A stretch of DNA of 51,550 bases from a bacterium (GTDB lineage: Bacteria; Actinomycetota; Acidimicrobiia; Spongiisociales; ZC4RG35): assembly GCA_024641285.1 (NCBI GenBank), contig JAHEDH010000007.1, positions 1 through 51,550 on the forward strand, read 5' to 3'. Positions 43,427-51,071 of the stretch are shown here, piece by piece. Within the stretch, counting starts at the first letter, position 1; each line of letters begins with the position of its first letter. Made by a program: the position numbers and the translations under genes. The notes under the pieces are model-generated. The model was not told the DNA's origin. It saw only the letters and a program-made list of their open reading frames with translations, and did not search any database.

Positions 43427-44862
43427 CCGCGCACTCCCATCCGGACGCCGGCGAATCGCGCGGGCATCGCCGGGTGGCCTGTCCTGCCCACCTGGACCGG
43501 CTGGCCCTTCCCGCAGTTCGGGGTGCCCCAGAAGACGCGCTCCGACTCGCCGGCGAGCATGTCGAGTGTCCCCCAGAACCTCGGCGTGATTCCCGTGTAG
43601 GTGGGGTTCTTGAGCATCCGGCCTCGCTCGCCGTTCTTGATCTCCCATCCGATCTCGCAGCCGAACTGGAAGTTCAGGCGCCTGTCGTCGATCGACCACG
43701 ACCGGTTGGTCGACATCAGGATCCCGTCGTCGGTGGCCGCGATCATCTGGTCCAGGGACGAGTCTCCGGGCAGCAGCCCGACGTTCGTCATTCGAACCAT
43801 CGGCAGCCGGTTGTATCCGTCCGCCCGCACCATGCCCCCAGGCGGGAGCCCGGCGATCGAAGCCGAGTCCCTGCCGGACAGCACGCCGACCCAGATGCCG
43901 TTCTCGACGATCGGGACGGACTGGGCGGGGGTGCCTTCGTCGTCGTACCCGAACGAACCGAGTGCCCCGGGGAGTGTTGCGTCCGCGGTGATGTTCATCA
44001 GGTCGGACCCGTAGCGATGCCTCCCGAGTTCTGGGAGCTGAAGATGCGATGTGCCCGCGAACGCCGCCTCCCATCCGAGGATCCTGTCGAGCTCGATGGC
44101 GTGGCCGACGGATTCGTGGATCTGAAGCGCCAATTGCGACCCGTCGAGGATGAGTGGCTTCTCGCACTCGTCCATCTCCGCAGCCGTGAGCAGCGCCGCC
44201 GACTCCGCTGCGATGCGCGGCGCCTCGGCGAGGTAGTCCCATTTGCGGATGGCTTCGTAGCCTGCCGACTCGTAGTGGACGCGAGACTGGGGATAGGTCC
44301 GCACCTGGGTCTCGCCGTCGCCGATCGACATCGCCTGCAGGCCGCCGCCCGAGTGGATCAGGTTCTGGTGGATCCGGTGCCCCTGTGACGAGACCAACCA
44401 TGAGTCCACGTCCCAGAAACCCAGCTGCCCGATGGCGATCGCCACGTTGGGCTCTTCCAGCATGAGGCGCGTCGACTCGACGAGCAGCCCGGCCTGTTCC
44501 TCGGCAGAGACTTCGAGCGGGTGCTCGTCGTACCGTGTCTGGAACTCGTCCTGATGAACCGGCACGTCGGCGAGGACGAGCGGCGGTCCGGGAACCCGGG
44601 TGCTTGCTCGGGCGATCGCCGTGGCCTGGGCTCCGGCGCGTCCGGCATCGGCCAGGGTCAATCGGTCTGTCGCCTGGAACCCCCACGAGGATCCGTAGAG
44701 CGCTCGGACACCGACGCCGATGGCTTCGGAGATCGAGATGGCCTGAACGTCGCCGTTCTGGACCGAGATGTCGCGGATCTTGCGGCCGATGACACGGGCG
44801 TCTGCGTAGGTGGCGCCGGAGGCGATGGCACCCTCGACCGCGGCGCTTGCGATGTCGAACAC
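43423..44862 (-). CDS. tldD: TldD metalloprotease
   Basis: Catalytic half of the complex, 479 aa. Zinc site in ALQIHESVGHAIELDRILG, with GSDLMNITADATLPGALG, GYDDEGTPAQ and GNRGRMLKNP-like GERGRMLKNPTYTGI. GTG start at 44862, 6 bases behind TAGGAT (leaderless). Overlaps tldE. Confidence 0.93.
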   Translation of the reverse strand: MFDIASAAVEGAIASGATYADARVIGRKIRDISVQNGDVQAISISEAIGVGVRALYGSSWGFQATDRLTLADAGRAGAQATAIARASTRVPGPPLVLADVPVHQDEFQTRYDEHPLEVSAEEQAGLLVESTRLMLEEPNVAIAIGQLGFWDVDSWLVSSQGHRIHQNLIHSGGGLQAMSIGDGETQVRTYPQSRVHYESAGYEAIRKWDYLAEAPRIAAESAALLTAAEMDECEKPLILDGSQLALQIHESVGHAIELDRILGWEAAFAGTSHLQLPELGRHRYGSDLMNITADATLPGALGSFGYDDEGTPAQSVPIVENGIWVGVLSGRDSASIAGLPPGGMVRADGYNRLPMVRMTNVGLLPGDSSLDQMIAATDDGILMSTNRSWSIDDRRLNFQFGCEIGWEIKNGERGRMLKNPTYTGITPRFWGTLDMLAGESERVFWGTPNCGKGQPVQVGRTGHPAMPARFAGVRMGVRG

Positions 44863-44868
44863 GAGCGC

Positions 44869-44874
44869 ATCCTA
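44869..44874 (-). promoter_or_regulatory. Leaderless promoter of tldD
   Basis: TAGGAT, 6 bases, GTG (minus). Confidence 0.5.
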
Positions 44875-44924
44875 CGTTTCACGGGGCGTGTCGCGCGTTG
44901 CAGGCCACGCGGCAAGGGGCGAGC

Positions 44925-44952
44925 CGGAAGCCGATGGCTGGAAGCTGGTGGC
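44925..44952. repeat. Degenerate heptads behind corA
   Basis: GAGCC, GGAAGCC, GATGGCT, GGAAGCT and GGTGGCC follow the corA terminator stem. Same GGNAGCC family as behind gabT and pfkA. Confidence 0.5.
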
Positions 44953-44971
44953 CACGAGACGAAGTCTCGTG
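44953..44971. terminator. Terminator stem of corA
   Basis: CACGAGAC-gaa-GTCTCGTG, perfect 8-base stem seven bases beyond the corA stop codon. No T-tract. Confidence 0.65.
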
Positions 44972-44977
44972 AAGCGC

Positions 44978-45949
44978 TTACAGCCAGCCGCTGGCTTTGA
45001 AGCGTCGATACAGGAATCCGCTGATCGCGACCATCACGAGGATCGCCGAGGGGTAGCCGACGCTCCACGACAGTTCGGGCATCGAGTCGAAGTTCATTCC
45101 CCACACGCCGGCGAGCAACGTGGGGACGGCGGCAATCGCCACCCACGCCGAGATCTTGCGCATGTCGTTGTTCTGACGGACCGTGACCTGCGTGAGGTTG
45201 GCGTCGAGGATGGACGAGAGCAGCTGTCGGAGCGCGTTGATACGGTCGATCACACGGATGAGGAGGTCGTGGGTGTCTCGGAAGTACTCACGCAGATCGG
45301 CATGAACACCGACGAAGCTCCCCTTTGCGAGCCGATCGAGCGGGTCGAGGAGCGGAATGGTCGCCTGCGAGAAGTTGATGACCTGCCGCAACAACCGATA
45401 GATCCGCTCTGTGGGGACGACGTCGGAATCGGCGAAGACGTCGGCCTCGACCTGTGCGATGTCGAGTTCGAGACCGTCGAGCACGACGAGGTAGTTGTCG
45501 ACGACGTGCTCGATGATGGCGTGGAGGACGGACCCCGGCCCGAGCCGCAGTGTGTCCGTATCGGCTTCGAGCGAACGTCTGACGTCGACGAGCCGGCTGG
45601 ACTTCCGATGGCGTACGACCACCGCGAAGTAGTCGTTGATGAAGAGGTGGATCTCACCGAATTCGACGGTCTCGGTGACGTCGTCGTAGATAGCCGGCTT
45701 GAGGACGACGAACAGCGTCTCGTCGTAGCGTTCGAGCTTCGGCCGCTGGTGAGCCTTCACCGCGTCTTCGACCGCGAGCTCGTGGAGGTCGTACTCCCGG
45801 CGGACCGCATCGAACTCGGCCTCGCCGGGCTCGTAGAGGCCGATCCACGAGAAGCTTCCCGACCGGCGGTCGTGGGCCAGTGCGCCGTCGAGCTCGAACG
45901 GCTCCGGGTCGCGTTCCCCGGTCTGATAGTGGGCGGCGTCGACGATCAT
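44978..45949 (-). CDS. corA: CorA-family magnesium/divalent-cation channel
   Basis: Pentameric inner-membrane Mg2+ channel, 323 aa. Long cytoplasmic helical domain, then two C-terminal TMs with the pore motif in GVWGMNFDSMPEL between them. Basic tail RRFKASGWL. Start ATG overlaps the stop of the upstream membrane protein (ATGA), so the two are coupled. A zinc or cobalt preference cannot be excluded. Confidence 0.92.
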   Translation of the reverse strand: MIVDAAHYQTGERDPEPFELDGALAHDRRSGSFSWIGLYEPGEAEFDAVRREYDLHELAVEDAVKAHQRPKLERYDETLFVVLKPAIYDDVTETVEFGEIHLFINDYFAVVVRHRKSSRLVDVRRSLEADTDTLRLGPGSVLHAIIEHVVDNYLVVLDGLELDIAQVEADVFADSDVVPTERIYRLLRQVINFSQATIPLLDPLDRLAKGSFVGVHADLREYFRDTHDLLIRVIDRINALRQLLSSILDANLTQVTVRQNNDMRKISAWVAIAAVPTLLAGVWGMNFDSMPELSWSVGYPSAILVMVAISGFLYRRFKASGWL

Positions 45950-46569
45950 GAGCCCGCCTCGCCGAAGTGCCGGTCGAGAACGACCCTCAATCGCTCCTCA
46001 CCGGTGCCGGCCACGAACCACCATCCGCCGACGGCGAGCGAGCCCAGTGTGAAGATGGCGAGGGTGACGAGGTAGGCAAAACCGATGTCCGCCCGCGCCG
46101 AGTCGGACAGGACGTTCAACGAGAGTGCCAGACCTGTGAGATAGGCGCCGACTCCAAGCAGTGTGTAGAAGGCCGTCATGAAGCCGAACCACGTGAAGTC
46201 CCCGCCGAACCGGAGTGTGACGATCTTCGCCCGGTCGAGCGGGAACAGGTACGACTCCTCCAACTCGTGGGCGATCAGGACTCTCGAATCCGTCCGATCG
46301 TTGATGAAGCGCTCCAGTCGCGTTGCGAACTGCCGCGAGAAGATGAGATAGGAGGCGTCGAAGGCGGTGGACATGGCTCCGAAGAGAGCCACGAAGGGAA
46401 TCGCCAGGAAGATCCACGGGTCGATGGCGGCTCCGGCAACGAACAAGGCGAGCAGCGTCACGGTCGTGAACCGGACATCGGAGAAGAACTGCCGGTGATA
46501 CAGCGCATTCATCCCGCGCATCCTCGAGAGCTGCTGCAGGGCGATTGCGATGTCGTGATCCATGTTCAC
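45946..46569 (-). CDS. Membrane protein of unknown function, 207 aa
   Basis: Four hydrophobic helices: two at 37-75 (TTVTLLALFVAGAAIDPWIFLAIPFVALFG) and two C-terminal (TWFGFMTAFYTLLGVGAYL and LVTLAIFTLGSLAVGGWWFV) with a soluble middle. Coupled to corA, so may assist or regulate the channel. Start GTG at 46569; ATG at 46563 is an alternative. Not recognised. Confidence 0.65.
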   Translation of the reverse strand: MNMDHDIAIALQQLSRMRGMNALYHRQFFSDVRFTTVTLLALFVAGAAIDPWIFLAIPFVALFGAMSTAFDASYLIFSRQFATRLERFINDRTDSRVLIAHELEESYLFPLDRAKIVTLRFGGDFTWFGFMTAFYTLLGVGAYLTGLALSLNVLSDSARADIGFAYLVTLAIFTLGSLAVGGWWFVAGTGEERLRVVLDRHFGEAGS

Positions 46570-46597
46570 CCCCGGCGAGGTGAAGATCGTAGGCCGA

Positions 46598-46900
46598 TCA
46601 GCCGGTGCGGCGACGTCGATCTGCCAGCCAGCGACGCCGGACCGGCCTGCGCTCGTCTTCGGTCAGGCCACCCCAGATGCCGGAGACCTGGTTCGTTTCG
46701 ATGGCGTAGGTCAGGCACTCTTCGGTGACCTCGCACGTTCCACAGATCTTCTTCGCCATCTTGATCTGCTCGGCGGCGGGGCCTGTCTCGCCGGCGGGGA
46801 AGAACATCGAAGGATCCTGTCCTGCGCAGGCGGCGATGTCGCGCCACTCCAGGACGATGATCTCTTCTCCGAGGTACGGGTCGTACTGTTTCGTTGACAT
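46598..46900 (-). CDS. whiB: WhiB-family iron-sulfur transcription regulator
   Basis: Actinobacterial [4Fe-4S] regulator, 100 aa. Ligands C25, C53, C56, C62 (AACAG, CGTCEVTEEC) and the GIWGG turn at 74-78; basic C-terminal tail RRPVRRRWLADRRRR for DNA contact. ATG with a moderate RBS (AGGA). Divergent from the B12 photoreceptor gene over 107 bases that hold two AGTGATA words. Confidence 0.93.
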   Translation of the reverse strand: MSTKQYDPYLGEEIIVLEWRDIAACAGQDPSMFFPAGETGPAAEQIKMAKKICGTCEVTEECLTYAIETNQVSGIWGGLTEDERRPVRRRWLADRRRRTG

Positions 46901-46942
46901 GTCGTTCCTGCAGCTTCCTTCTCATGCGGCGGCAATGGGTGC

Positions 46943-46949
46943 AGTGATA
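46943..46949. promoter_or_regulatory. AGTGATA word in the whiB leader
   Basis: Same heptamer as at 46990 in the divergent region, 47 bases apart; candidate half-site shared by whiB and the photoreceptor gene. Confidence 0.25.
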
Positions 46950-46989
46950 CCCGGGCGTCGCGCTCGTCAAACCAGTCGGTTCCCTTTTT

Positions 46990-47006
46990 AGTGATAAATT
47001 CGCACT
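46990..47006. promoter_or_regulatory. Palindrome over the photoreceptor-gene promoter
   Basis: AGTGataaattcgCACT overlaps the -10 TAAATT (46995-47000), which is 7 bases before the ATG. A repressor bound here would block this promoter; autoregulation by the encoded B12 protein is the obvious hypothesis. Confidence 0.4.
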
Positions 47007-47007
47007 G

Positions 47008-47826
47008 ATGTCGGCTCAACTCACACTTCATGAGGTCGCCGAGTCTCTGAACGTCCATTACATGACGGTCTACCGATATGTCCGCCTCGGTCTGTTGCCG
47101 GCCCGCAAGTCGCATGGCCAGTGGCGCGTCGAGCAGGCCGATCTGGCGGCGTTCCGCAGCGAAGCGCGGGGCACCGGAGATGCCGACGCTCCGTGGGCGG
47201 CCCGGCTGGAATCTCGCATGATGGTCGGAGACGCCACGGGTGCATGGGGGGTGGTCGAGGCAGCGCTCGGCGCAGGCCGCACGCCGGCCTCGATCTACTC
47301 GGAGGTGCTGGCCCCGGCGATGGAATCGATCGGCCGGCGTTGGGAGCGGGGGGAGGTGGACGTCGCCGACGAGCATCTCGCCAGCGCCGTTGCGATGCGT
47401 ATCGTGGGCCGTCTCGGGCCCCGCTTCGGACGCCGCGGGAGAACACGGGGAACCGTTCTGTGCGCGATGCCGGAAGGCGATCAGCACGGCCTCGGCTCGG
47501 CCATGGTCGCCGATGTCATCCGGGCCGCCGGATTCGAAACACTGGACCTGGGAGCCAACACCCCGCTCTCGGCGGTCACCTTGGCGGTTCGGCGGCTCGA
47601 GGATCTCACCGCACTCTGTCTGTCCATCAACAACTCCCAGGCAGTGGAACGGGGGCGCGAGATCGTGGCCGCCGTCAAGGAGATCGATCCGGGTCTCGTC
47701 GTCCTGGCCGGAGGTCGGGCGGTTCGCTCGGAGGATGCTGCAACTCGGCTCGGCGTCGATGGGTGGGGGACCACGCTCGCCGATGCGGTCGATCTCGTCG
47801 AGGCCGCCGCCACCGCCGACCGCTGA
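47008..47826 (+). CDS. CarH-like adenosylcobalamin photoreceptor with excisionase-type HTH
   Basis: Light-sensing repressor, 272 aa. N-terminal HTH_17 (LHEVAESLNVHYMTVYRYV to QWRVEQADLAAF, 7-50) in place of the usual MerR domain; then a four-helix B12-binding domain with the CarH signature W112-x9-E122-H123 (WERGEVDVADEH); then the B12 fold with DxHxxG as DQHGLG (H160) and LDLGANTPLSAV. In CarH light cleaves AdoB12 and the tetramer leaves DNA. ATG follows TAAATT by 7 bases. Its stop abuts the photolyase stop with zero bases between (TGATCA). Target genes probably include the photolyase and/or itself. Confidence 0.85.
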   Translation: MSAQLTLHEVAESLNVHYMTVYRYVRLGLLPARKSHGQWRVEQADLAAFRSEARGTGDADAPWAARLESRMMVGDATGAWGVVEAALGAGRTPASIYSEVLAPAMESIGRRWERGEVDVADEHLASAVAMRIVGRLGPRFGRRGRTRGTVLCAMPEGDQHGLGSAMVADVIRAAGFETLDLGANTPLSAVTLAVRRLEDLTALCLSINNSQAVERGREIVAAVKEIDPGLVVLAGGRAVRSEDAATRLGVDGWGTTLADAVDLVEAAATADR

Positions 47827-49170
47827 TCAGCGCCCAAGGCCCTCTTTGTACCTGGCGAGGGTGCGCTCTCTGGCCGCAGCGTGATCGACGATCGGGTCCG
47901 GGTAGGTGTCCCCGAGCACGACGCCGGCGGCCGCCAATTCGAGGGGCCCGGCGAGCCACGGCTCATGGATCTGCTTCCCCCGGAGTTCGCGCAACTCGGG
48001 CACCCATCGACGGATGTAGTCGCCGTGGGGGTCGAACTTCGTCGACTGGGAAACGGGGTTGAAGATCCGGAAGTACGGTGCGGCGTCTGCTCCTGTCCCT
48101 GCCACCCACTGCCAGTTCCCCACGTTCGAAGCCACATCGGCATCGAGCAGGTGGTGTCGGAAATGTCGTTCGCCCAGCCGCCAGTCGATGAGCAGGTCCT
48201 TGACGAGGAACGAGGCGACGATCATCCGGACGCGGTTGTGCATCCATCCCTCGGCCAGGAGCTGTCGCATGCCTGCATCGACGATCGGGTATCCGGTTCT
48301 TCCCGTCTTCCAGGCCTCGAGCCCCTGGGGGTCTTCCTCCCATTCGATGGTGCGATATTCCGGACGGAGTGCCGCATCGACGCTGTCCGGCTCAGAGTCC
48401 AGCAGGTCGGCGTAGAAGTCTCGCCACGCGAGTTGGCGAACGAACGCGGCCCGACCGTCGGTGTGGGTTCCGAGCAGGTCGATGATCGTGCGCGGCCCGA
48501 TCGAACCCCACTTGAGATCGACCGAGAGGCGGCTGGTCGTGTCCAGGTCGGGACGATCGCGCTCCTGGACGTACTCGTCGACCCGCTGGTCGAACGACTC
48601 CAGCCGGTCGAGCGCTGCGGCTTCGCCGGCCGGAAGCGGTGGCGGTCCCGCTTCGGGCACTCCGACGCCGGGGTCCGACGAGACCCCTGCAGTTCCTGTT
48701 TGGGGAGTCGGGACGATCTCCTGCTCGGCCCAGCGTCGGTGGAAGGGGGTGAATACCCGGTACCGGCCGCCTGCATTGGTCAGGATCGTCCCTGGCGGGT
48801 GCACGAGCTGGCCGTGGTGGGTCTTCGAGTCCACGCGTGACGCCACTGCCGCGTCGCGGACTCGGGCGTACGGCGTGTAGTCGGAGTTCCAGTGGACGAC
48901 GTCGATGCCCAATCGGCCGGCCAGCTCCGGCAGCGCCGTGCCCGGCTCGCCCTCGATCACGTGGAGCCGCCCGCCGCTCTCGGCCAGGTTGTCGTCCAAT
49001 GCGGTGAGGTGGCCGGCGAGCATCGCTCTTCGCCAGCTCGATGCTTGCTTCCACAGGAGCGGGTCGACGACGAAGACCGGAACGACCTCCTCGCTCGACC
49101 GGGTGGCGGCGCTCCACGCAGGGTTGTCGCCGAGACGCAGATCCCGACGAAACCAGACTGCGGCCTTCAT
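47827..49170 (-). CDS. phr: Deoxyribodipyrimidine photolyase, class I type
   Basis: Blue-light repair of UV pyrimidine dimers with FAD, 447 aa. N-terminal MKAAVWFRRDLRLGDNPAW antenna domain; C-terminal FAD domain with TGYPIVDAGMRQLLAEGWMHNRVR and DADVASNVGNWQWVAGTG. Convergent with the photoreceptor gene. Ends at 47827. ATG at 49170; RBS weak. Confidence 0.93.
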   Translation of the reverse strand: MKAAVWFRRDLRLGDNPAWSAATRSSEEVVPVFVVDPLLWKQASSWRRAMLAGHLTALDDNLAESGGRLHVIEGEPGTALPELAGRLGIDVVHWNSDYTPYARVRDAAVASRVDSKTHHGQLVHPPGTILTNAGGRYRVFTPFHRRWAEQEIVPTPQTGTAGVSSDPGVGVPEAGPPPLPAGEAAALDRLESFDQRVDEYVQERDRPDLDTTSRLSVDLKWGSIGPRTIIDLLGTHTDGRAAFVRQLAWRDFYADLLDSEPDSVDAALRPEYRTIEWEEDPQGLEAWKTGRTGYPIVDAGMRQLLAEGWMHNRVRMIVASFLVKDLLIDWRLGERHFRHHLLDADVASNVGNWQWVAGTGADAAPYFRIFNPVSQSTKFDPHGDYIRRWVPELRELRGKQIHEPWLAGPLELAAAGVVLGDTYPDPIVDHAAARERTLARYKEGLGR

Positions 49171-49240
49171 GTGAGGTTCGGCCTCACGCTATGACCGAAC
49201 CGATCGGCCAGCCCGACCGTCACGTTCGATACGCCGGCTA

Positions 49241-49996
49241 TCACGTTTGGGCGAGCCAGGCGGCCGCGGCAGGATTCGATGACGACACGACTCCACCGGC
49301 GTCTTCGACCGTGATGACCAGTCCCTCGAGTTTCGAGGCGTCGATCTGGAACGCAACTGTTCCCGGGGACGAACCGAGAATGCCGGCGCTGATGACGGTT
49401 CCATCCTGAATTGCCCACAGCTGATAGGTCTGTGAAGGGTCGAGCGGAGCAAATTCGACGTTCGTCAGCCATCCATGCCCGTCCGGCAGGACGACCGCTC
49501 GGCTCGTGCCGATGTCGCCTCCCACAGTGACTTCGAGGGCCGTGCCGGAGGCGGCGGCGCGGTCGGCGGCGAGCTCGATCGGATCCCGCTGGAGTTCGGA
49601 CCGGGCTTGGTCGATGCCGGCCTGAAGCTCCGCAATCTGGTCGCGGAGTTGTTCGGTTTCGCGGCTCGCCTGAGTCCAGAGCACCGTCAACCCCACCGCC
49701 GCCGCGATGGAGACGACGGCGGCGATCGACGTCATTCCCTGAATCAGTGACCAACGGGGCCTTCGTCGAGACTGTGCGGATTCCAGCTCCGACCCGATTC
49801 GGTTCCACAGGTCGGTCGGTGCGGCCAGTTCCGCCTGCGCCATCACGGCGGCAACGCTGCGATGGTCGTCGACCTCTTCACGACACTCGTCGCACCTCGC
49901 CAGATGGGTCTCCACCATCGCACGCTCATCTGCATGGTCGATGGCGTCGAGCGCGTACACGCCGAGCAGATTGCGGATCTCGTCGTGAGTCGTCAT
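49241..49996 (-). CDS. rskA: RskA-type anti-sigma factor
   Basis: Membrane anti-sigma factor, 251 aa. Zinc-type anti-sigma helix with H31-C35-C38 (VETHLARCDECREE), one TM near 88-107, then a periplasmic RskA domain (VLPDGHGWLTNVEFAPLDP and YQLWAIQDG). Starts inside the sigma-factor stop (ATGA). Regulates the sigma factor by sequestration. Confidence 0.9.
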   Translation of the reverse strand: MTTHDEIRNLLGVYALDAIDHADERAMVETHLARCDECREEVDDHRSVAAVMAQAELAAPTDLWNRIGSELESAQSRRRPRWSLIQGMTSIAAVVSIAAAVGLTVLWTQASRETEQLRDQIAELQAGIDQARSELQRDPIELAADRAAASGTALEVTVGGDIGTSRAVVLPDGHGWLTNVEFAPLDPSQTYQLWAIQDGTVISAGILGSSPGTVAFQIDASKLEGLVITVEDAGGVVSSSNPAAAAWLAQT

Positions 49997-50604
49997 CGGT
50001 GCTGCTCCAACACGCGGCCGAGCTGCTTCATCCCGGATCGGATCCGGCTCTTGACGGTGCCCTCGGGCTCGTTCAGGGTCACCGCCACCTGTCGGTACGA
50101 CTGCCCTCCGAAGTAGGCGAGTTCGATCGCCCTGCGCTCGTCGATCGACAGCGTGTCGAGGGCCCGGCGGACGTGTTCTGCCATGTGAATGTCGATCACC
50201 TCGTCTTCGATCGATGGGGTGGAGCGTACGACCTTGAGATGCTCACGTTCCTCACGGGAGCGTCGTGACTGCTCGGAGCGGATGAGATCGACCGCGCGGC
50301 TGTGCGCAACGGTGAGGAGGAAGGTCTTCAGCTTGCCTCGGCTCGGATCGAACCGATCCGGTCTGCGCCACAACGACACGAACACATCTTGAGTGATGTC
50401 CTCTGCGAGCGAGCGGTCGTGGATGACCCGGAGCGCCAATCCGAATACGGCGTCCCCGTATCGTCGGTACGCCTCTTCCAGTGCGGCTTCCGCATCCGGA
50501 TGACGATCGGCGATGACGGCAGCCAGTTCGTCATCACTGTGGTCGGCGAACGGGACGAGCGGGGCGATGTAGGTCGTTTCCACGGCGAGAGCCATACCCG
50601 TCAT
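49993..50604 (-). CDS. sigK: ECF sigma factor, SigK-like
   Basis: Extracytoplasmic-function sigma factor, 203 aa. Region 2: DITQDVFVSLWRRPDRFD and GKLKTFLLTVAHSRAVDLIR; region 4: LDTLSIDERRAIELAYFGGQSYRQVA and EGTVKSRIRSGMKQL. Coupled to the anti-sigma gene. ATG at 50604, ATG three codons later is the alternative. Signal perceived is unknown. Confidence 0.9.
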   Translation of the reverse strand: MTGMALAVETTYIAPLVPFADHSDDELAAVIADRHPDAEAALEEAYRRYGDAVFGLALRVIHDRSLAEDITQDVFVSLWRRPDRFDPSRGKLKTFLLTVAHSRAVDLIRSEQSRRSREEREHLKVVRSTPSIEDEVIDIHMAEHVRRALDTLSIDERRAIELAYFGGQSYRQVAVTLNEPEGTVKSRIRSGMKQLGRVLEQHR

Positions 50605-50685
50605 GGTCGATCCGAAACTCGAATGCCGGCACGTTGTCCCATGGCACTTCTTCGGAGCCGATCGTCGGTTCGGATGACATCTCCA

Positions 50686-51006
50686 TCAGCGAGCTCGGCT
50701 GAGCATCTCCTCGACCGTCACCGAGCGCATCGCCGCGATGAGGACGTAGAGAGCGGTGGCGAGGTTCCCGAGCACGATGAAGGCGGCAATCCATGCGGAC
50801 GCGATTCCGACCGACCGTTCCCGCCAAACGACGAAAGCGCCGAACAGCGCGATCCCGACATACAGGTCGATCAGTGAGATCCGCCCCCACACCAGATCCA
50901 GGATCTCGCCTCCTTCACCGGTGAAGTCACCGCCTGTGAATCCGAAGAAGAGGGCGACCGTCATGACGGCCACTCCAAGTGCTGCGACGATGCGGATTGC
51001 CTTCAC
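50686..51006 (-). CDS. Small membrane protein, DUF1475-like
   Basis: 106 aa with four short hydrophobic segments; the block EILDLVWGRISLIDLYVGIALF resembles the core of DUF1475-type proteins. Basic end AMRSVTVEEMLSRAR. Start ATG at 51006; AGGAG sits about 5 bases upstream. Upstream of sigK by 80 bases on the same strand. Function unknown. Confidence 0.6.
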   Translation of the reverse strand: MKAIRIVAALGVAVMTVALFFGFTGGDFTGEGGEILDLVWGRISLIDLYVGIALFGAFVVWRERSVGIASAWIAAFIVLGNLATALYVLIAAMRSVTVEEMLSRAR

Positions 51007-51071
51007 GATCGGAACTCCTCGTTGCTCGGTGCCAGCGGTATGGTCGCTGCGTTCCCGACAGACGTGAAATC

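Noticed and set aside
42098-44686. 862-aa ORF apparently fusing TldD and TldE
   Set aside because: The N-terminal half is an out-of-frame reading of tldD (arginine/proline-rich, no homology); the real tldE begins at the ATGA overlap at 43426.
50534-50890. Short reading frame with MEMSSEPTIGSEEVPWDNV overlapping the sigK start
   Set aside because: Could be a leader peptide, but has no RBS that I can point to and its end is arginine-rich shadow of sigK.
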